Positions 12,601 through 24,828 of a stretch of DNA of 64,000 nucleotides are shown here, one piece after another (positions within the stretch are counted from its first letter, which is position 1; each line of letters begins with the position of its first letter). The stretch lies in assembly GCA_965153455.1 (NCBI GenBank), contig OZ234500.1:6014001-6078000 (forward strand), given 5' to 3'. Origin of the DNA: Sphagnum compactum. Lineage: Eukaryota; Bryophyta; Sphagnopsida; Sphagnales. The position numbers were made by a program, and so were the translations under genes. The notes beneath the pieces were generated by a model. That model was given only the letters and a program-made list of their open reading frames with translations, made no database searches and was not told the DNA's origin.

Positions 12601-15600
12601 GATTTGGGGAATGTATAACAAGGTGCACTTGTGGACCTAATTTGGGCAAGAACATAAAACTAAACCACAATTAAATGAAAGCTATTTCATTACAATTACA
12701 TAGTAAACTTTAGGTTTAATGTTTTTTCTAAACATACTATGGCATGTTTAGTAAAAAAATTGCATCATATATATTACACCTCATTTAGGTTGAAGTACCT
12801 AAATGATCTTTCATTGTGTTTGTCATACATGTACTTGCATCGGTGAATTAGTAATTTCTCAAGTATGCATTTCCATGAGTTTGGACCAGCCTTTTTTGGT
12901 GGCAAAGTTTAGGAAATTTTACATTGCAAACTCAATGATTCTTTGAAAAAATACACCAAAAAACAAAAAAATCTTAAAAACTCCTTCAATTCCCAAATTT
13001 ATATACATGGTTCAAGTAAGTAAGAAAAGACATATAATGGTGTTTAATTTTTTCCCTTTCATTTTTTGTTAGTATCCAATTTTAGCTAAATCAGCTTATT
13101 GATGATTGCCACCTTGTCTATGTCACAAAATTGAAAATACAAACACTAATACAAATCTTTGTCTTTCTAAAGTTTTTGTTTCAACACTATAATCATAAGC
13201 ATATTTTTCAATATCTTTCACACCAGTTTACACTTCATTTCTCTTCAATTAAATGTGAATTATTATTGTTCAATTCAAGTTGCATGCAATGTCATTGAAT
13301 ATGTTCATTTGAATGGAATTTAAATTTCATAAAATCAATTCATTTTTTTAATCAATTAATCATCACTAGTAGTATGCACTAATGTGGAGTCCAATTGTGG
13401 TTTAATTAGTGGATGGACCTTATTCTAAATGTTTAACAAGGAATAACAAGGTTTGTTATTTGAGATCATAATATTTTTAAAGTTAACAATTTGAAAGGCT
13501 TCTACAATTATGAAACCTTTCAAATATTAAACAAAACAATTGAATTTTCATCCATCCCATACAACTTGGGTGAATGAATTGTTGATATAGGAATCTATCC
13601 ATTGGATCTAAATGTGCATGAACTATGTATGATGTATGCATTAGATCATGATGTCATGTTCTCCTAAGTTTTTCCTCAATTTGTTTTTAAAGAATTGACA
13701 AAAATAATAACAATGAAAGGGATATATAAAAATGTTTAAGTTGAAGGAGGCTTTCTAATATATGAATAAGGAAATATAAAGACATTTACTCTTGAAAAAA
13801 AATAGATTCAAAACAGATTTCACAATTTTGAAAGATACATTATTTTTTCCTAAAATAAATCTCAACAAATGTAGTTATGATAACTTTCCATTGAGGCAAT
13901 AAATAGCAAATGAAAATGAACAAACATAAAAAAAAGAAAACTCAAATAGTTCATTAGATCTACATTATCTCCAATTCTAACATGCCAAAATCATGATTTG
14001 TACAAGACATGGAAATTTATATTTCATTGGAGCTTCATAAAAATAAATGGTAAACAAAATTTGATTACAAAACATCCACAACATGTATGATAATGACCAA
14101 TTAAATATGAGAGCAATATCATAACAAATAATTGAATATTGTTAAAACAGTAATTATTGACAATTGAATTGAATTATCCTCACAAAATTGATAACAATAG
14201 CAATAAGACTTAACCATGTTGCTAGCTTGTTTAAAAATGCCTAATTGTTTTATTAGAATACAAAAAAAAAGAAAAAGAAAAACCTTAGAAAAACCTATTA
14301 TGATGACAAGGCCATGCGAAAAAAAACAAAAATGACTAAGTAAACTTAATACGTTGTCCTAGAAAGTCATTACACTCATAAAGCTTCTAAAAAAACCTAA
14401 AATAGAATTCCAAGTTGCAAACATGAGTTTCCTAGAAAGATATTATGAAGTTTCTAAATTTTTTTTGGTCTAATTAATTAAGGTGTTGCATTGACTTCAT
14501 GAAGGAAATCGACAATCAAATGTACATTCCAAATAATAATTCTTAGACATGATTGACCACGGTTCACATTAATAACAAACTTGAAAATTTTTGAACCTAA
14601 GATTTGTAAAAGACTTGACAAAAACAAGAGTTGAGTTTTATCACAACAACATTCTTGAATCCAAAATTCAATTAAACTCAAAAGGATCGAGAAGAGAAAG
14701 GAATAAATTCCATAACCAAACTTCAACAAATTTATGCCAAGTAGGGGAAGTTTGCATTACTAAGCATGTCGACTTTCAAATCCATTTTGGGAAAATTTGA
14801 ATACTCAAAAATTTAAATAGATTATAACCCATTCAAGTTCTTGGGTATGAACACTCTCACACTTATGTAGTTAAATTTTTATGTAGTTATAGGACTTATT
14901 CATGATTTTTAGGTAAACTTTTTTCCTAACATGGTTCCATCTCAAGAAAACTTTGTTTATAGATAACTTGAGGCAAACCATGTGTCATTGAAGGGACACA
15001 AATTGTTATCCCTATCCATTGGAATAACATATCTACCAATGTCAAAGACAAAAATTATCATTGAAAACTTTAAATTAATAATCCACTTAGATTGCATAAA
15101 GAAAAAGGTTCTACTTGAAAAAAATTTACATTAAAAAAAAAAATTGGATAAAAAGAAAGTTGGGTTTTCTATAAAAGCAAAAAACTTACCAAACACTTTC
15201 AAGAATAAAAATGAAAAGACATAATTTACCTACTATAACCCCAAAAAAAAAAAAAAAAAAAGCTTGAAAAACAATTATACATAACAATTGATCACATCAA
15301 ATAATCATAAAATATGAAGATTTATGTAAAGTTTACCAAAGGGAACTTTCGAGACATTAAAACTAAGCAAATTATGGAGCTAGAAATTCTCATAATAACC
15401 TATATACATCGTATAATTACACCTAAAATTATGACATGGGTATTGGAATTATTAAATTATAAATTATAATGAAACTTCATTGGCAAAAATTGTTGTATCT
15501 GTAGACTACTATACCGGGTAGTGTTGGTTTTGTTGGTTTTTTTTTTTCAAGTTTTTATTTCACAAAAGAGACAATGTTTTCCTAGAGAAACACATTCTAC

Positions 15601-16109
15601 ACCCAAAAAAAATTAAAAAATAAAATATGATAATAAATTTTTTTTAAAAATCACACACACACACACACACATTTTGTTCCCATTTTTTTTTTCACAAAAC
15701 AACAAAAATTCACCCCGAAAACTCACTAATATTATAGGGCCTCCCTACCCTTGTGACAAAATATGTCATCTAAGTGAATCATTCAGGAATACGAAGACGA
15801 AAAAGACGAGAGAACAAGTTAGGATAGAGGAGAATTATTAGCATTATTATCACTATTATTATTAATCTTATTGGGGTACCCTTGGGCCCTTGCATGTATT
15901 GTTTGTTTTGGTCATTTGTATGAATGAGTTGGAAGATTTAATTAATTAATTAATTAAATTTCTTCTTCTTCTTCTTCTACTTATGTCACACTTTGGCTCA
16001 CATGGTTTGTCAATCCCCAAAGGTTATTACAAAATAAGTATCCAAATTCTAGAGATTTTTAATTTCTTAAAAAAGTTTGTCAACAAATGGGATTTTTATT
16101 TGTTTGTTT
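12601..16109. other. AT-rich intergenic DNA, no gene recognised
   Basis: No open frame longer than about 85 codons and none recognisable. The stretch 13078-13135, read on the minus strand, resembles the repeat unit amplified at 62.55-63.08 kb (GTGACATAG...TTTAGCTAAA). A (CA)n microsatellite lies at 15652-15671 and an (AATT)n block near 15940-15957. Confidence 0.6.
15652..15671. repeat. (CA)n dinucleotide microsatellite
   Basis: Ten uninterrupted CA units embedded in A-rich and T-rich flanks. Confidence 0.9.
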
Positions 16110-16900
16110 ATATAAATTCAATTAATTTTGCTAATTTTGATGGAAATTTCTCCAATTTTTGAATGTCAGAAATTTGATGGAAAAAAAAAAACCTGTATAA
16201 TCCAACAAAGAAAAAGAAAAAGAAAAACGAGGGAAATTCTTTCTTGTGCAAATTCAAGTAATTATGACAATTTCTTGCAAAAAATTTCAATGTCAAAATT
16301 TGAAAAAACAAAACACAATGTATAATCCAACACCAAAAGAAAGGAAAAGAAGGAAAGAAAGAAAAACAAAAACGGGGGAATTTTGTGTTTTTCTAGTGCA
16401 AATTCAACTAATCATGCCAATTTCTTGGAAATTATTTTTAAGTGAAAAAAAAAACCCCGTATAATTGAACAAAAAGAACAAATGGGGGAAAATTTTGTGT
16501 TTATTTTGTGCAAATTCAACTAATATTTTTGCTAATTTCTTGGAAAAAAATTCGCCAAATGATCGGGATGTCATGAAATTTGGAAAAAATAAATTAAAGG
16601 GGGAAATCTTTTGTTGTTTTTCTAGTGCAAATTAACTAATTATGCTAAATTTCTTGGGGGAAAAAAAATTCTATGTCATAAAATTGAAATAAAACAGACT
16701 TTGTATAATCCAACAAAAAGAAAGAAAGGGAAAAAAGAGGGAAAAAAGGGGGAATTTATTTTTTTGGGTTTTGTTTCTCTAATGCAAATTCAACTAATTA
16801 TTTTGCTAAGTTATGGGGGAAAATAAAACTCACCAAATTTTCCATGTCACAAAATTGAAAAAACAAAAAAAAAAACTTCCTAAGGTATTTATATAATCCA
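16110..16900. repeat. Degenerate minisatellite, about six units of 110-155 bp
   Basis: Each unit holds, in order, GTGCAAATTCAACTAAT, GCTAATTTCTTGG, an ATGTCA(C)AAAATTTGAAAA block, GTATAATCCAACAAAAAG and an A/G-rich stretch ending in GGGGGAATTTTGTG. Landmark GCAAATTCAA copies fall near 16246, 16397, 16508, 16626 (degenerate) and 16781, with an incomplete unit before the first. Period varies through expansion of the A/G-rich part. The array ends about 250 bp before the purine-rich leader of the TIFY8-like gene. Confidence 0.85.
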
Positions 16901-18153
16901 ACAAAAAGAAAGAAACAAAGGAGCGGAGGAAAAAAAAAAGGGAAAAAAATGGCTTGTTCTTGGTTTTCAATACATAATAACGGGCCATGGGCGATGTGGG
17001 GGTGTTTTTTTTTTTTTTTAATTCTTCTTTTTGGGGGTGTTTGGTTGGGGCGGGGGGGATGTGTTTTTGTCAGAAACGGGCCAATCAGAAAGCCCCGAGG
17101 TCATGCAACGAGTTAACAAATGGGGGAATAAAATGCGCTATGAATCGCCCATTACAAAACTCTCCCCTCTTCTTTCCCCCACACACGCGCTGCGAGAGAG
17201 AGAGCCAGAGAGAGAGAAAGGGAAGAGAGAGGGACACAGAGCAAGTGCGAGTGTGTGTTGTGAGATCTCAGATGTGCGTGCTTTGAGTAATCAGAGGACC
17301 AGGACGAGGAGAAGAAGGAGCGGCATCAAATTGATTGCGGTGGAATTCAGGATTTGTTTCTCCTGCTGGTGCTAGAGATCGTCATCGTTATCATTTTCAT
17401 TATCATCCTGGTTTTTGATGCTCATTTGATGACCAAGAGAGAGTGAGTACCTAGTGGCTATATCTTTGGTTTCAGCAGGAGTATCCGAGAGTGAGGAACT
17501 GGAGAAAGAGCGATTTTCACAGAGGCTTTTCGTCTTCTTCTTCGTCTTCTTCTTTTCTCTTTTTTCTTTCTCTCTTTTTGTGTGGTTTCTAGAGAAGAGG
17601 GGAAATTGTTATTGTCTGTCGGCTTTCTAAAAAAAATTCTTTTGATTTGTTTTTGTTTTGTGTGTGTGTGTTTGTTTTTCTGTTCTGGAGGATTTTTTCG
17701 ATTCCTGATTTGAGAGTAAATTTGAGGGAATGCGAAGAATAGATTTCAATATTAGCCTCCTCTTTGTAATCCCTCTTGTGACATTCTGTTTTATTTTGTT
17801 TTGTTGTCTTGTCGTGTGAGTCTTGTGAGTAAGAAGACGGTCTGTCTCGGGGTGCATCGTCTCCCTGTCTCTCTATCTGCTCTCGTAACTTGCTTTCTTT
17901 CTTTCTTTCTTTCTGTCGCCCTCCTGGTTTGAGGATCACCGTAATGTGGTCATCCTTTTGAGACTGAAGGTTTACCAGTGCAAATCGTGCATCAGGCATC
18001 TGCTACTTGCGTTACGGGGGAATTTGGAAGAGAGCTTCAGTAATAAGCTCGATACCTACGCAACAGGAGGTCTTTTTTTTGCATTTGCATTTGCAGAGTA
18101 GTCGTCTCCGTAAGTTACAGCCGTGCCTTACATGTGATGCGCTTTGAGGCCTC
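16901..18153 (+). promoter_or_regulatory. Upstream region and probable 5' leader of the TIFY8-like gene
   Basis: No gene is visible between the minisatellite and the TIFY8 start. A GA-rich block at about 17188-17235, a frequent feature of plant 5' leaders, is followed by CT/TTC-rich runs (17520-17585) and (TTTC)n near 17893-17912. Several GT and AG sites would allow a leader intron. The transcription start cannot be placed from sequence alone. The minus-strand open frames over 17589-17999 are complements of low-complexity leader. Confidence 0.4.
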
Positions 18154-20434
18154 ATGTTACACGCATCGACAATGACTCTTGTGATGGCGGAGAAAGATCA
18201 ACCTGTTTTTCGCGATTTTCTTGGACTTGACCGCGGCAGCCCACCGTCCAAACAGCAGCAGCAGCAACAGCCAGAGTTCAACACCAGCACCGTAGATGTA
18301 GTCAGAGGAGCTTCAAGGAGTAGTGGAACTGCCTTCGATTCCCAAGGCGATGTCGAGACCTTTGCAACCAGAGCATCCTCAGGAACTACCGGCCGCTTTG
18401 AAACCTCCTCGGCCCCTGGATACATCTCTCCGCCATCCTGCCTCGCGCTTCCAAGCTCCTCAGACCCTTGTTCTGGTGAGAGAGTGAGCTTGCCTTCATT
18501 TTTTTCTCTTGTTCAGGTGAATTTGGTTCTCTCGGTGATGTCTCTGATCGGTCTTTTGCTGCTTCTGTCTGCAGTTGGCTGGCAGAGATGTAATACTACA
18601 AGTTCTCTTCAACACCATGGTATCCGGAGTGCTTTCTGCAAGCCGGATTTCGAAGGCAGTCAAGTCTCGAACAAGAGGGACTATTCCGGTGTTCGAGACT
18701 CTCTGCAGGAGCGCTTGCAAATGAGTGTGCAGGCAATCGAGAACTCTCGTCCTCCTCAAAAGGTGCTTCCTTTAACTCTTGTCCAAGCTCCGATGGAAGG
18801 ATATAATGCACTGGTAAATGCTTGTCGATCTGCTGATCTGCGCTTATGTCTGAAGCCTCACTTATGCAATTGCATTGCAATGGAGTTTCATTTGCCTTGG
18901 TCCAGTAGCCTTGACTGCTGGCCATTGTCGTTGCAGATGCCACGTTTTGATCAGCAGAAACTGCAAAAGTATGAGGAAATTGTGCCATCTCTGGATGACC
19001 TGCGCTTATCAATGCAGCCTCCTCGGTTGTCAAGCGTCAGTCCTCCATGGCTGCAGCAGCAATCTACCAACAAACCTGCTGCTGATATTTGTAACAGAAC
19101 TGCAACCATGAAGCATCTGGAAGGTCCCAAGCTCTTGCAGCACAGTAATTCTTCAGGGCTGCAATTGCCACGGATCAGTCACCTGGGTGCTTGTGCAGAA
19201 AGGGAAGAGAGAGCAGCAGCTGCTGTGGTTTCCTCGAGGGACAACAACAGTGGAATGTCTCCACCCATCACTCGCCCTGCTGCAGATGAAGGCTCCCGTA
19301 CTGGTCTCAAAGGCTCACCTTTTGTAGGGCTCATCAGCAATCCCGCCACTCCAGTGGTGCCTGCTGGATCCAATGGTCCTCCTCCTCTACTACCCCGGAG
19401 ACCAATGAACTCCGCCCTGAGTGGTGGATCAGAGCCAATGCTGCCCCCAACGTGAGTCTTGTTCTCCACACTCCCCATTGCTTGCATTTCTTCACATTGT
19501 TTCTTTGTGTGAGAATTCTATCAGGTGTTTAATTCAAGGAATAATTCCTAATGCCTTCCTACCTGCCTGGTTTTTTTCTTCTTTTTTTTTTGTGCATTAC
19601 AGCCGCCAGGGTACGCCACCAGCCAGTCGACAGCTTACTATATTCTATGGTGGGCAGGCTCATGTTTTTGATGAAGTGCCTTCTGAAAAGGTAAGGTTCA
19701 TGAAGGCATATCTGACCACCTGAGCAACAATGTGATGATCATAAAGCTGTATTACTCATGTTTTTGTATAGCAAACTAGTACTCTTTTTGGGTGTGCTTC
19801 GGATGAGGAGCTACAATTGTGTGACTTAAGTTCTTTATAGTGCCACATAATTGGATCTGAGAGTGAGGCATGGCTATGTCAATGTGACCTACATGTGCTT
19901 CCCATTTTCCATGTGGATTCTCTGTTTTTTTGGGTGATCAGAGAAATTTGAAGTAGTTGGGATCTTCCTGGAAGTGCAATTTTGCACAGTGGGTGTCTCA
20001 GAACAGTACTAATGGGTTTGAAGATTGTGAATGACTGCAAAATGTTGTTCTCTTGTGTTCCTGGTTGAGGTGGATTGATATCTTTATGGGTTGCTGTTGT
20101 TGGGTATTGCATAAGCAAAAGATGATGAATCTACTTCTACACTATCTTCCAGCTTGCTGAAGTGGTAGAAGCCCTTGTGCAGGCAGAGGCTATTCTGGCA
20201 TTGGCTGGATCACATGGCAAGTCATGGTCCACAACTTACTCACCTCGGCCTGCAGCCAGCATACCTGATTCAGCCAGTGAAGGTTCATTGTCTGTTTTGG
20301 AAAAGGAGAAGACTGTACAGAGTCTAGGAGGGTCAGCAACTGGTGGAAGAAGATTGCCATTGTCAACAGATGTGCAAACCTTGGTGCTGCAGGGATTTGC
20401 AAGCACTGGCAATGGCACAGGTTGCTCCACGTGA
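18154..20434 (+). CDS. TIFY8: TIFY8-like protein (TIFY/ZIM-domain transcriptional regulator)
   Basis: Five exons: 18154-18475, 18575-18762, 18937-19451, 19603-19690, 20183-20434. All introns are GT-AG and phases close, giving 454 residues. An N-terminal block FRDFLGLD (residues 19-26), a middle block AADEGSRTG (about 285-293) and the TIFY motif TIFYGG (354-359) followed by GSHGKSWSTTYSP match the TIFY8 branch rather than JAZ or PPD; no Jas motif is seen. TIFY proteins are nuclear adaptors that bind transcription factors and, for TIFY8, TOPLESS-type co-repressors (family knowledge). Poly-Q lies near residue 35. The ATG at 18154 is the first in frame; MAEKDQP at residue 11 is an alternative. 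Introns 1 and 2 (99 and 174 nt) are multiples of three without stops, so the unspliced frame reads through them. The C-terminal 20 residues are less certain, since a GT near 20420 could be a donor. Confidence 0.88.
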
Positions 20435-23257
20435 CCTCACTTCCAATCATTCACCCTGGCTTTAGTCAATTGTGCAGAAGCAAGCTACAGCAGGTACTAA
20501 CTACATCCATCTCTTCCACTTACTATATCAACTGTAAGAGAAAAAGTCTCTGTTCTAGTGAAAATTGCTTGGAGTTTTGCACACTCAATTCTCAGAATCT
20601 GCTGTCATTTCTAATACTTCCCTCTAAACCTCGATGATAGAGTTGCCTCCTAATTGAAACTCCCACATAGTGCATGGTGTATGTTTGCAGCTTAGCTCTG
20701 AACTGCATGTACAAGAGTTCTGAAGGTGATTGCATCTAATTTGTACATGATCAATGTTTGACAAATTTCCAATGATATGATGTGCAGGGGTGGATGATTT
20801 TTCAAAATTCTCCAAATTTTTGAACTGTGAAATCTGGCTGCAATTCTGACAGCAGCAGCAGCAGCAGCCACAATGGCATACATCCCAGTTGAGGCAAAAT
20901 TTTCACATGATACTGGGTGTGGGGGATCATGGGACTAAAGAATTGTTACTCATTAATGTTATTTACAGTTCAGACTTGGTTGCTTTTTTTTCTGTATTAT
21001 AACAAACACCATGTGGGAGCTGTGGATGGAAAAAACCAGTTTTGTCTTTTCCATTAAAGTTGACAGGTAAGTAGGTAGAGAGATTTTAGGGTTTAGAGAG
21101 AGAGAGAAAGAGAGTTCATTGGGGAACACCTTCTGACATTTTGAGTTGGGATCAGAATTTGATGGGGTTCTGGTTTTGGATTAAATTCTTGGTCAGTCAG
21201 TTCATTCGTTCCCCAAGTAGTCTTCTCAGCGGGTAATCAGTCAGCATGGTAGTAATCATTTTGCTCTTGTATTTGAGCACTGGATTCTCTTGTGAAGAAC
21301 ACAGCTACTAAACCGTTTTTTTTCTCCTCACTTGGGCCCTTCCCTTTCTAAAGGTTCTGAGCAGGAATGAATGTCCTTTAAGAAGCAGAAGAGTCAAATT
21401 TGGGTCTCATCAATTTTGGGTCACACAGGTCCTTAAGTACTCAACAAGATCTCGTGTTCAAGAAACAAACCATGAAGATATTACAACATGTTCCAAGTTA
21501 AAAAAGATGAAGATAAATGTGATCACAAAGCGCAATTTTGGAAAAGCCAATATTACTTTACTATTGGATATCGCATAAATCTAAGCTTGACAAATGGTCA
21601 TTCATTCTTGTTGTATTCAGAACAATGGAATTTATATTTAATATTTAATTAGAGATTTGTAATTACAATCACTAGAATTTCTTTTACAATTGCCGAGACA
21701 AATTTATGATGGTCAAATGGAAGAATGCATATATGTATATACCTGTAACATAGTGACTTGAGTTCAATAGAAAATAATTGTGCAAAAATCGAAGTTGCAA
21801 ACAAATAAAATTGACTTGCTGCCACACGAAGAGGAAATATTTCTGGCCACCTTAAGTATGAAAGATATATGCTGGAGGAGAAAGAAGCAATTCTGGTTGA
21901 GATAAAGTATAAATGAGAAAAATGGGGAAATTTCCTCCTTTTCAATGGGCTATCTATATTTGAACATAAAAAAGAACATGGCTCCAGATGCCATTGGTTT
22001 GATGATGGTATGAAAGATCATTGGAAGCAAGTTGGTTTCAAATTCAAAGCAGAGTAATGCTAATTTATTGCAAATTCAATCACATGGACAAAAAAATTTA
22101 TATTGTAGTGCAAGTGGCTATAGTTTGCAGATCAGTGGAAGTAAATGGAATTGTAAATTCCAAGCAAATTGCAGTGATGCATGTCAGAATTGTAATGCTC
22201 ATTTTCCTGTGGTTTGAAGTCGGTGGAAAAGCATTGGATTTAAATTGGGTTGCAAAATTTAACAATCCTTATCAAATGTAGGCACTAAATTGCCTGCAAT
22301 AGAAATGATGGAACAGGATTGCATTGCTTTCTCCTTCAGCTGCTCTAGAATGGCAATGTAAGGGCTTGAGAGAGAAGAGCACGATCAATGCAACAGACTA
22401 CAAATGCTGCTGCACAGCTTATTATGTGGAGTCATCTATGGTGGAGCTTCTGGTCACTTTATGGTGGCAATAGGCTACGCACTACTGTGCAGGAGGAGGG
22501 CCTTAATCTACTATGATGCCAAATTCCAAGCCATTCCCATGTGTGAGACCTGACTCCAAGAAGTTATCCAGCAAGAAGGAAAGGTATGACAGTTTTGTCC
22601 ACACAAGGATATGCATGGTATATATCTCCAGAGTGTCTGTCTACTGGAGAGTTGGTGCATAACAGAAATTGGGATGAGCATGAAAGGGAGATGGAATTGG
22701 AAGTTTACTTGTAAGATTACACAACATGCATTGAGAGATATATGCCATGGCAGAGAGTAAAGTAACATATTTTTAAGGTTTTAAGATTACACTGATGCAT
22801 TTAATTTAGAATGCAATTCAAAGCTTGGATTTCCCATCTTGGTTTGAAATGTAAAATCATAACTTTTCTTAAGATTTTAGGAATGGTTTGTGCTTTCAAA
22901 CTATCAATTACTCTGGATGGGGGCATTGGAGGGTTGATGATGGGTTGGAAGAAGAGTCTTGTATGGAAAGAGCATATGCAGTAGCCAGTGTGGCCAGCAA
23001 AAGTCAAGTGGCTACAAGCATTGGAAATGGTGTGGAAGATAAAACAAATTCTTGTGATGGTTTAGATATTTTTGAACTAACACCATTTTGCTGAAAAATG
23101 AGATTTTTTCCCTTTCTTCAACAAATCAAAATGAATGTGCCAATTTCATCTCATTATCCAGGTGCATAGAAGCACCTAATGCATGCATGACCCACGGTTG
23201 AGAGCAGTGAGGAATTAAAAGTTTGCATGCACACAACAAAATCCTTGTCTTACTTAC
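20435..23257. other. TIFY8 3' region and intergenic DNA
   Basis: The first few hundred bases are likely TIFY8 3' UTR. Beyond that only small overlapping open frames occur, none recognisable. A (CAG)n-like block lies near 20850-20870 and a GA-rich tract near 21098-21113. Confidence 0.5.
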
Positions 23258-23395
23258 ACTCTTGTGCTTGGTTCCACCAGGATCCTTTGCTTTGTTCTCA
23301 CTCCAATACAATCCAAAATGCAGCAGAATGCTCAGAGAGGAAAGCACAACTATAAAAATGAAAAGGCCAGTGAGATTACCCTGATCAATTTCTGG
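23258..23395 (-). CDS. Possible orphan exon encoding a membrane segment
   Basis: Exactly 46 codons on the minus strand, preceded by a TATCACAG acceptor and followed by a GTAAGTAAG donor, phase 0 at both ends. It would encode an acidic start (PEIDQGNLTG), a hydrophobic stretch of about 20 residues (LFIFIVVLSSLSILLHFGLY) and a basic tail. It lies downstream of the Sel1 gene on the same strand and could be a 3' exon of it, but I find no joining exon and do not recognise the protein. It may be chance. Confidence 0.25.
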
Positions 23396-24150
23396 CTGTG
23401 ATAACACATTTTAGGTAAGGATACAGACACAGGGCAACCCATTTAAAAGCTTATGCAGTTTAATCTGTGTACTGTACAAAAACCTTGCATTTACACAATG
23501 GCAAAGTGTAATATTACCTTGTAGGCTCTAATCAACTCTTCATATTGCAGTTTTTCAGTGTCGCATATACTAGTTCTTGACAGTCAAAAGTGAAAGGCAG
23601 CCAGTAATAATGTGCTGTGTAGATTTGTCACTCAATTTTGTACAGGAAAAAGCTATACCTTCAAACCCATCTGCAGCTTCAATTCCTAAGATTCACAAAC
23701 CTCATTGTCAATTGGACCTAGTACTTGGCAGATATTCAAGCTTCAACCTGTGCATAACAACTGAGCAATCTGAGATAGTTGCAGCTCCAGACAGATGTGC
23801 AAAGGGATAATCTGCCTGGATTTGACACTGTAACAATCTCCATAGATGAAAATGAAAAAAAAATAATCATGTTGGATATTGAGAAAGCAAGGCAGATGTG
23901 AATCACACATATGGAATCAGTTTGAACTTGAAACGTAGACTCTAAGAACCACCTCTCTTAGCTCACCTGATGTTTGAAGCACACGGATATGACATATGAA
24001 ATAGCATCCAATCCCCATGCAAAGAAATCTGTCCTGCACTTTCAACCAACTGCACCACCAAGCGCCACAGCACATTGCTGTGTTCATGACTCAATATGGG
24101 CTGGGCATAGCTGCAACACAGGGATGCAATAAAACTATCTCAATGTCGCC
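23396..24150. other. No gene recognised; downstream side of the Sel1-repeat gene
   Basis: Only short overlapping frames on both strands, none resembling a known protein. If the Sel1 gene has 3' exons or a 3' UTR, they lie here. Confidence 0.5.
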
Positions 24151-24828
24151 TCAAACTAGGTGGCATCCACCTCCCATCTTTCTGTGAAGCAACCTCCCAT
24201 CTTTGCAAAAACCAACAGTGAACTGAATTTGCCCGCAGCACAATAGTGTAAAGATAGATAAATAAGCAAAAAGGACACAAGCATGGAGATGGACATGGAA
24301 GGCATAAAATATTACAAGATTTGGATGTGTACAAGATAGGGAAGCCAGTAAATTCTGTGCCTCCTGGTCCTTCTCTGCTGCTTTTTGTAGCCATAATATA
24401 CCCTGGTGTTTCCCAAACCAATCTTTCCCCCTCCTTGACTGCTGCTTCAACAAGAGAAGTAGCAGGGATTGCAAACAAACATAGGCACACATAATACAAT
24501 GTTCCACATACATTTTTGCTCCACCCAAAACACAAAACACACACACACACACAAAAGAGAAGCTGGAATGCAGAGGTTGTGAAGAAGAACATTGCACCTC
24601 TTTCACATTCACAGATGCACCATAGCCAGAGCATAGCATTTGGCCCACAAGGGTTTGCATGGCAGTATCTCCAGCCTTGGCTGCTTTTAGGGTTTGATCA
24701 AACCATTGCCTCTCACACTCTGCCACCACTTGCTTCAATGGGATTGCCTTCTCTTCATTTGGATTCTTCCTAGCATTCTTGTTGCTGCTGTTGCTGTGTA
24801 CCTTGTACTTGCCTGTCCTGTCTGCCAT
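24151..24828 (-). CDS. Sel1-like repeat (HCP-like) protein, 3' end uncertain
   Basis: Exon 1 is 24598-24828, from ATG to GT at GAAAGAG|GTGCAA: 77 codons with a basic N-terminus, then VVAECERQWFDQTLKAAKAG and VGQMLCSGYGASVNVKE. Exon 2 probably starts near 24402 after a CACCAG acceptor, giving GILWLQKAAEKDQEAQNLL; joined, the two halves make one complete Sel1 repeat (LVGQM..GYG...GI.WL.KAA...A..LL). The first part resembles small plant HCP-like proteins with VV..C..RWF..TL.EAKAG. Read to the next stop at 24151, the protein would have about 160 residues, but its last 60 are hydrophobic and unlike the family, so further splicing is likely. Sel1 repeats mediate protein interactions; no specific function can be assigned. 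Confidence 0.6.
   Translation of the reverse strand: MADRTGKYKVHSNSSNKNARKNPNEEKAIPLKQVVAECERQWFDQTLKAAKAGDTAMQTLVGQMLCSGYGASVNVKEVQCSSSQPLHSSFSFVCVCVFCVLGGAKMYVEHCIMCAYVCLQSLLLLLLKQQSRRGKDWFGKHQGILWLQKAAEKDQEAQNLLASLSCTHPNLVIFYAFHVHLHACVLFAYLSIFTLLCCGQIQFTVGFCKDGRLLHRKMGGGCHLV

Noticed and set aside
17589-17999. 136-codon minus-strand frame
   Set aside because: It is the complement of the CT- and TTTC-rich TIFY8 leader; composition explains the K/R/T-rich translation.
18476-18574. Apparent transmembrane helix inside the TIFY8-like open frame
   Set aside because: The hydrophobic run is the translation of a 99-nt GT-AG intron; removing it restores a normal hydrophilic TIFY8-like sequence.
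20420-20640. Possible extra TIFY8 exon or Jas-like C-terminus
   Set aside because: A GT near 20420 exists, but the AG about 45 bp later would make an intron too short, and the downstream frame carries no Jas motif. The stop at 20432-20434 was kept.
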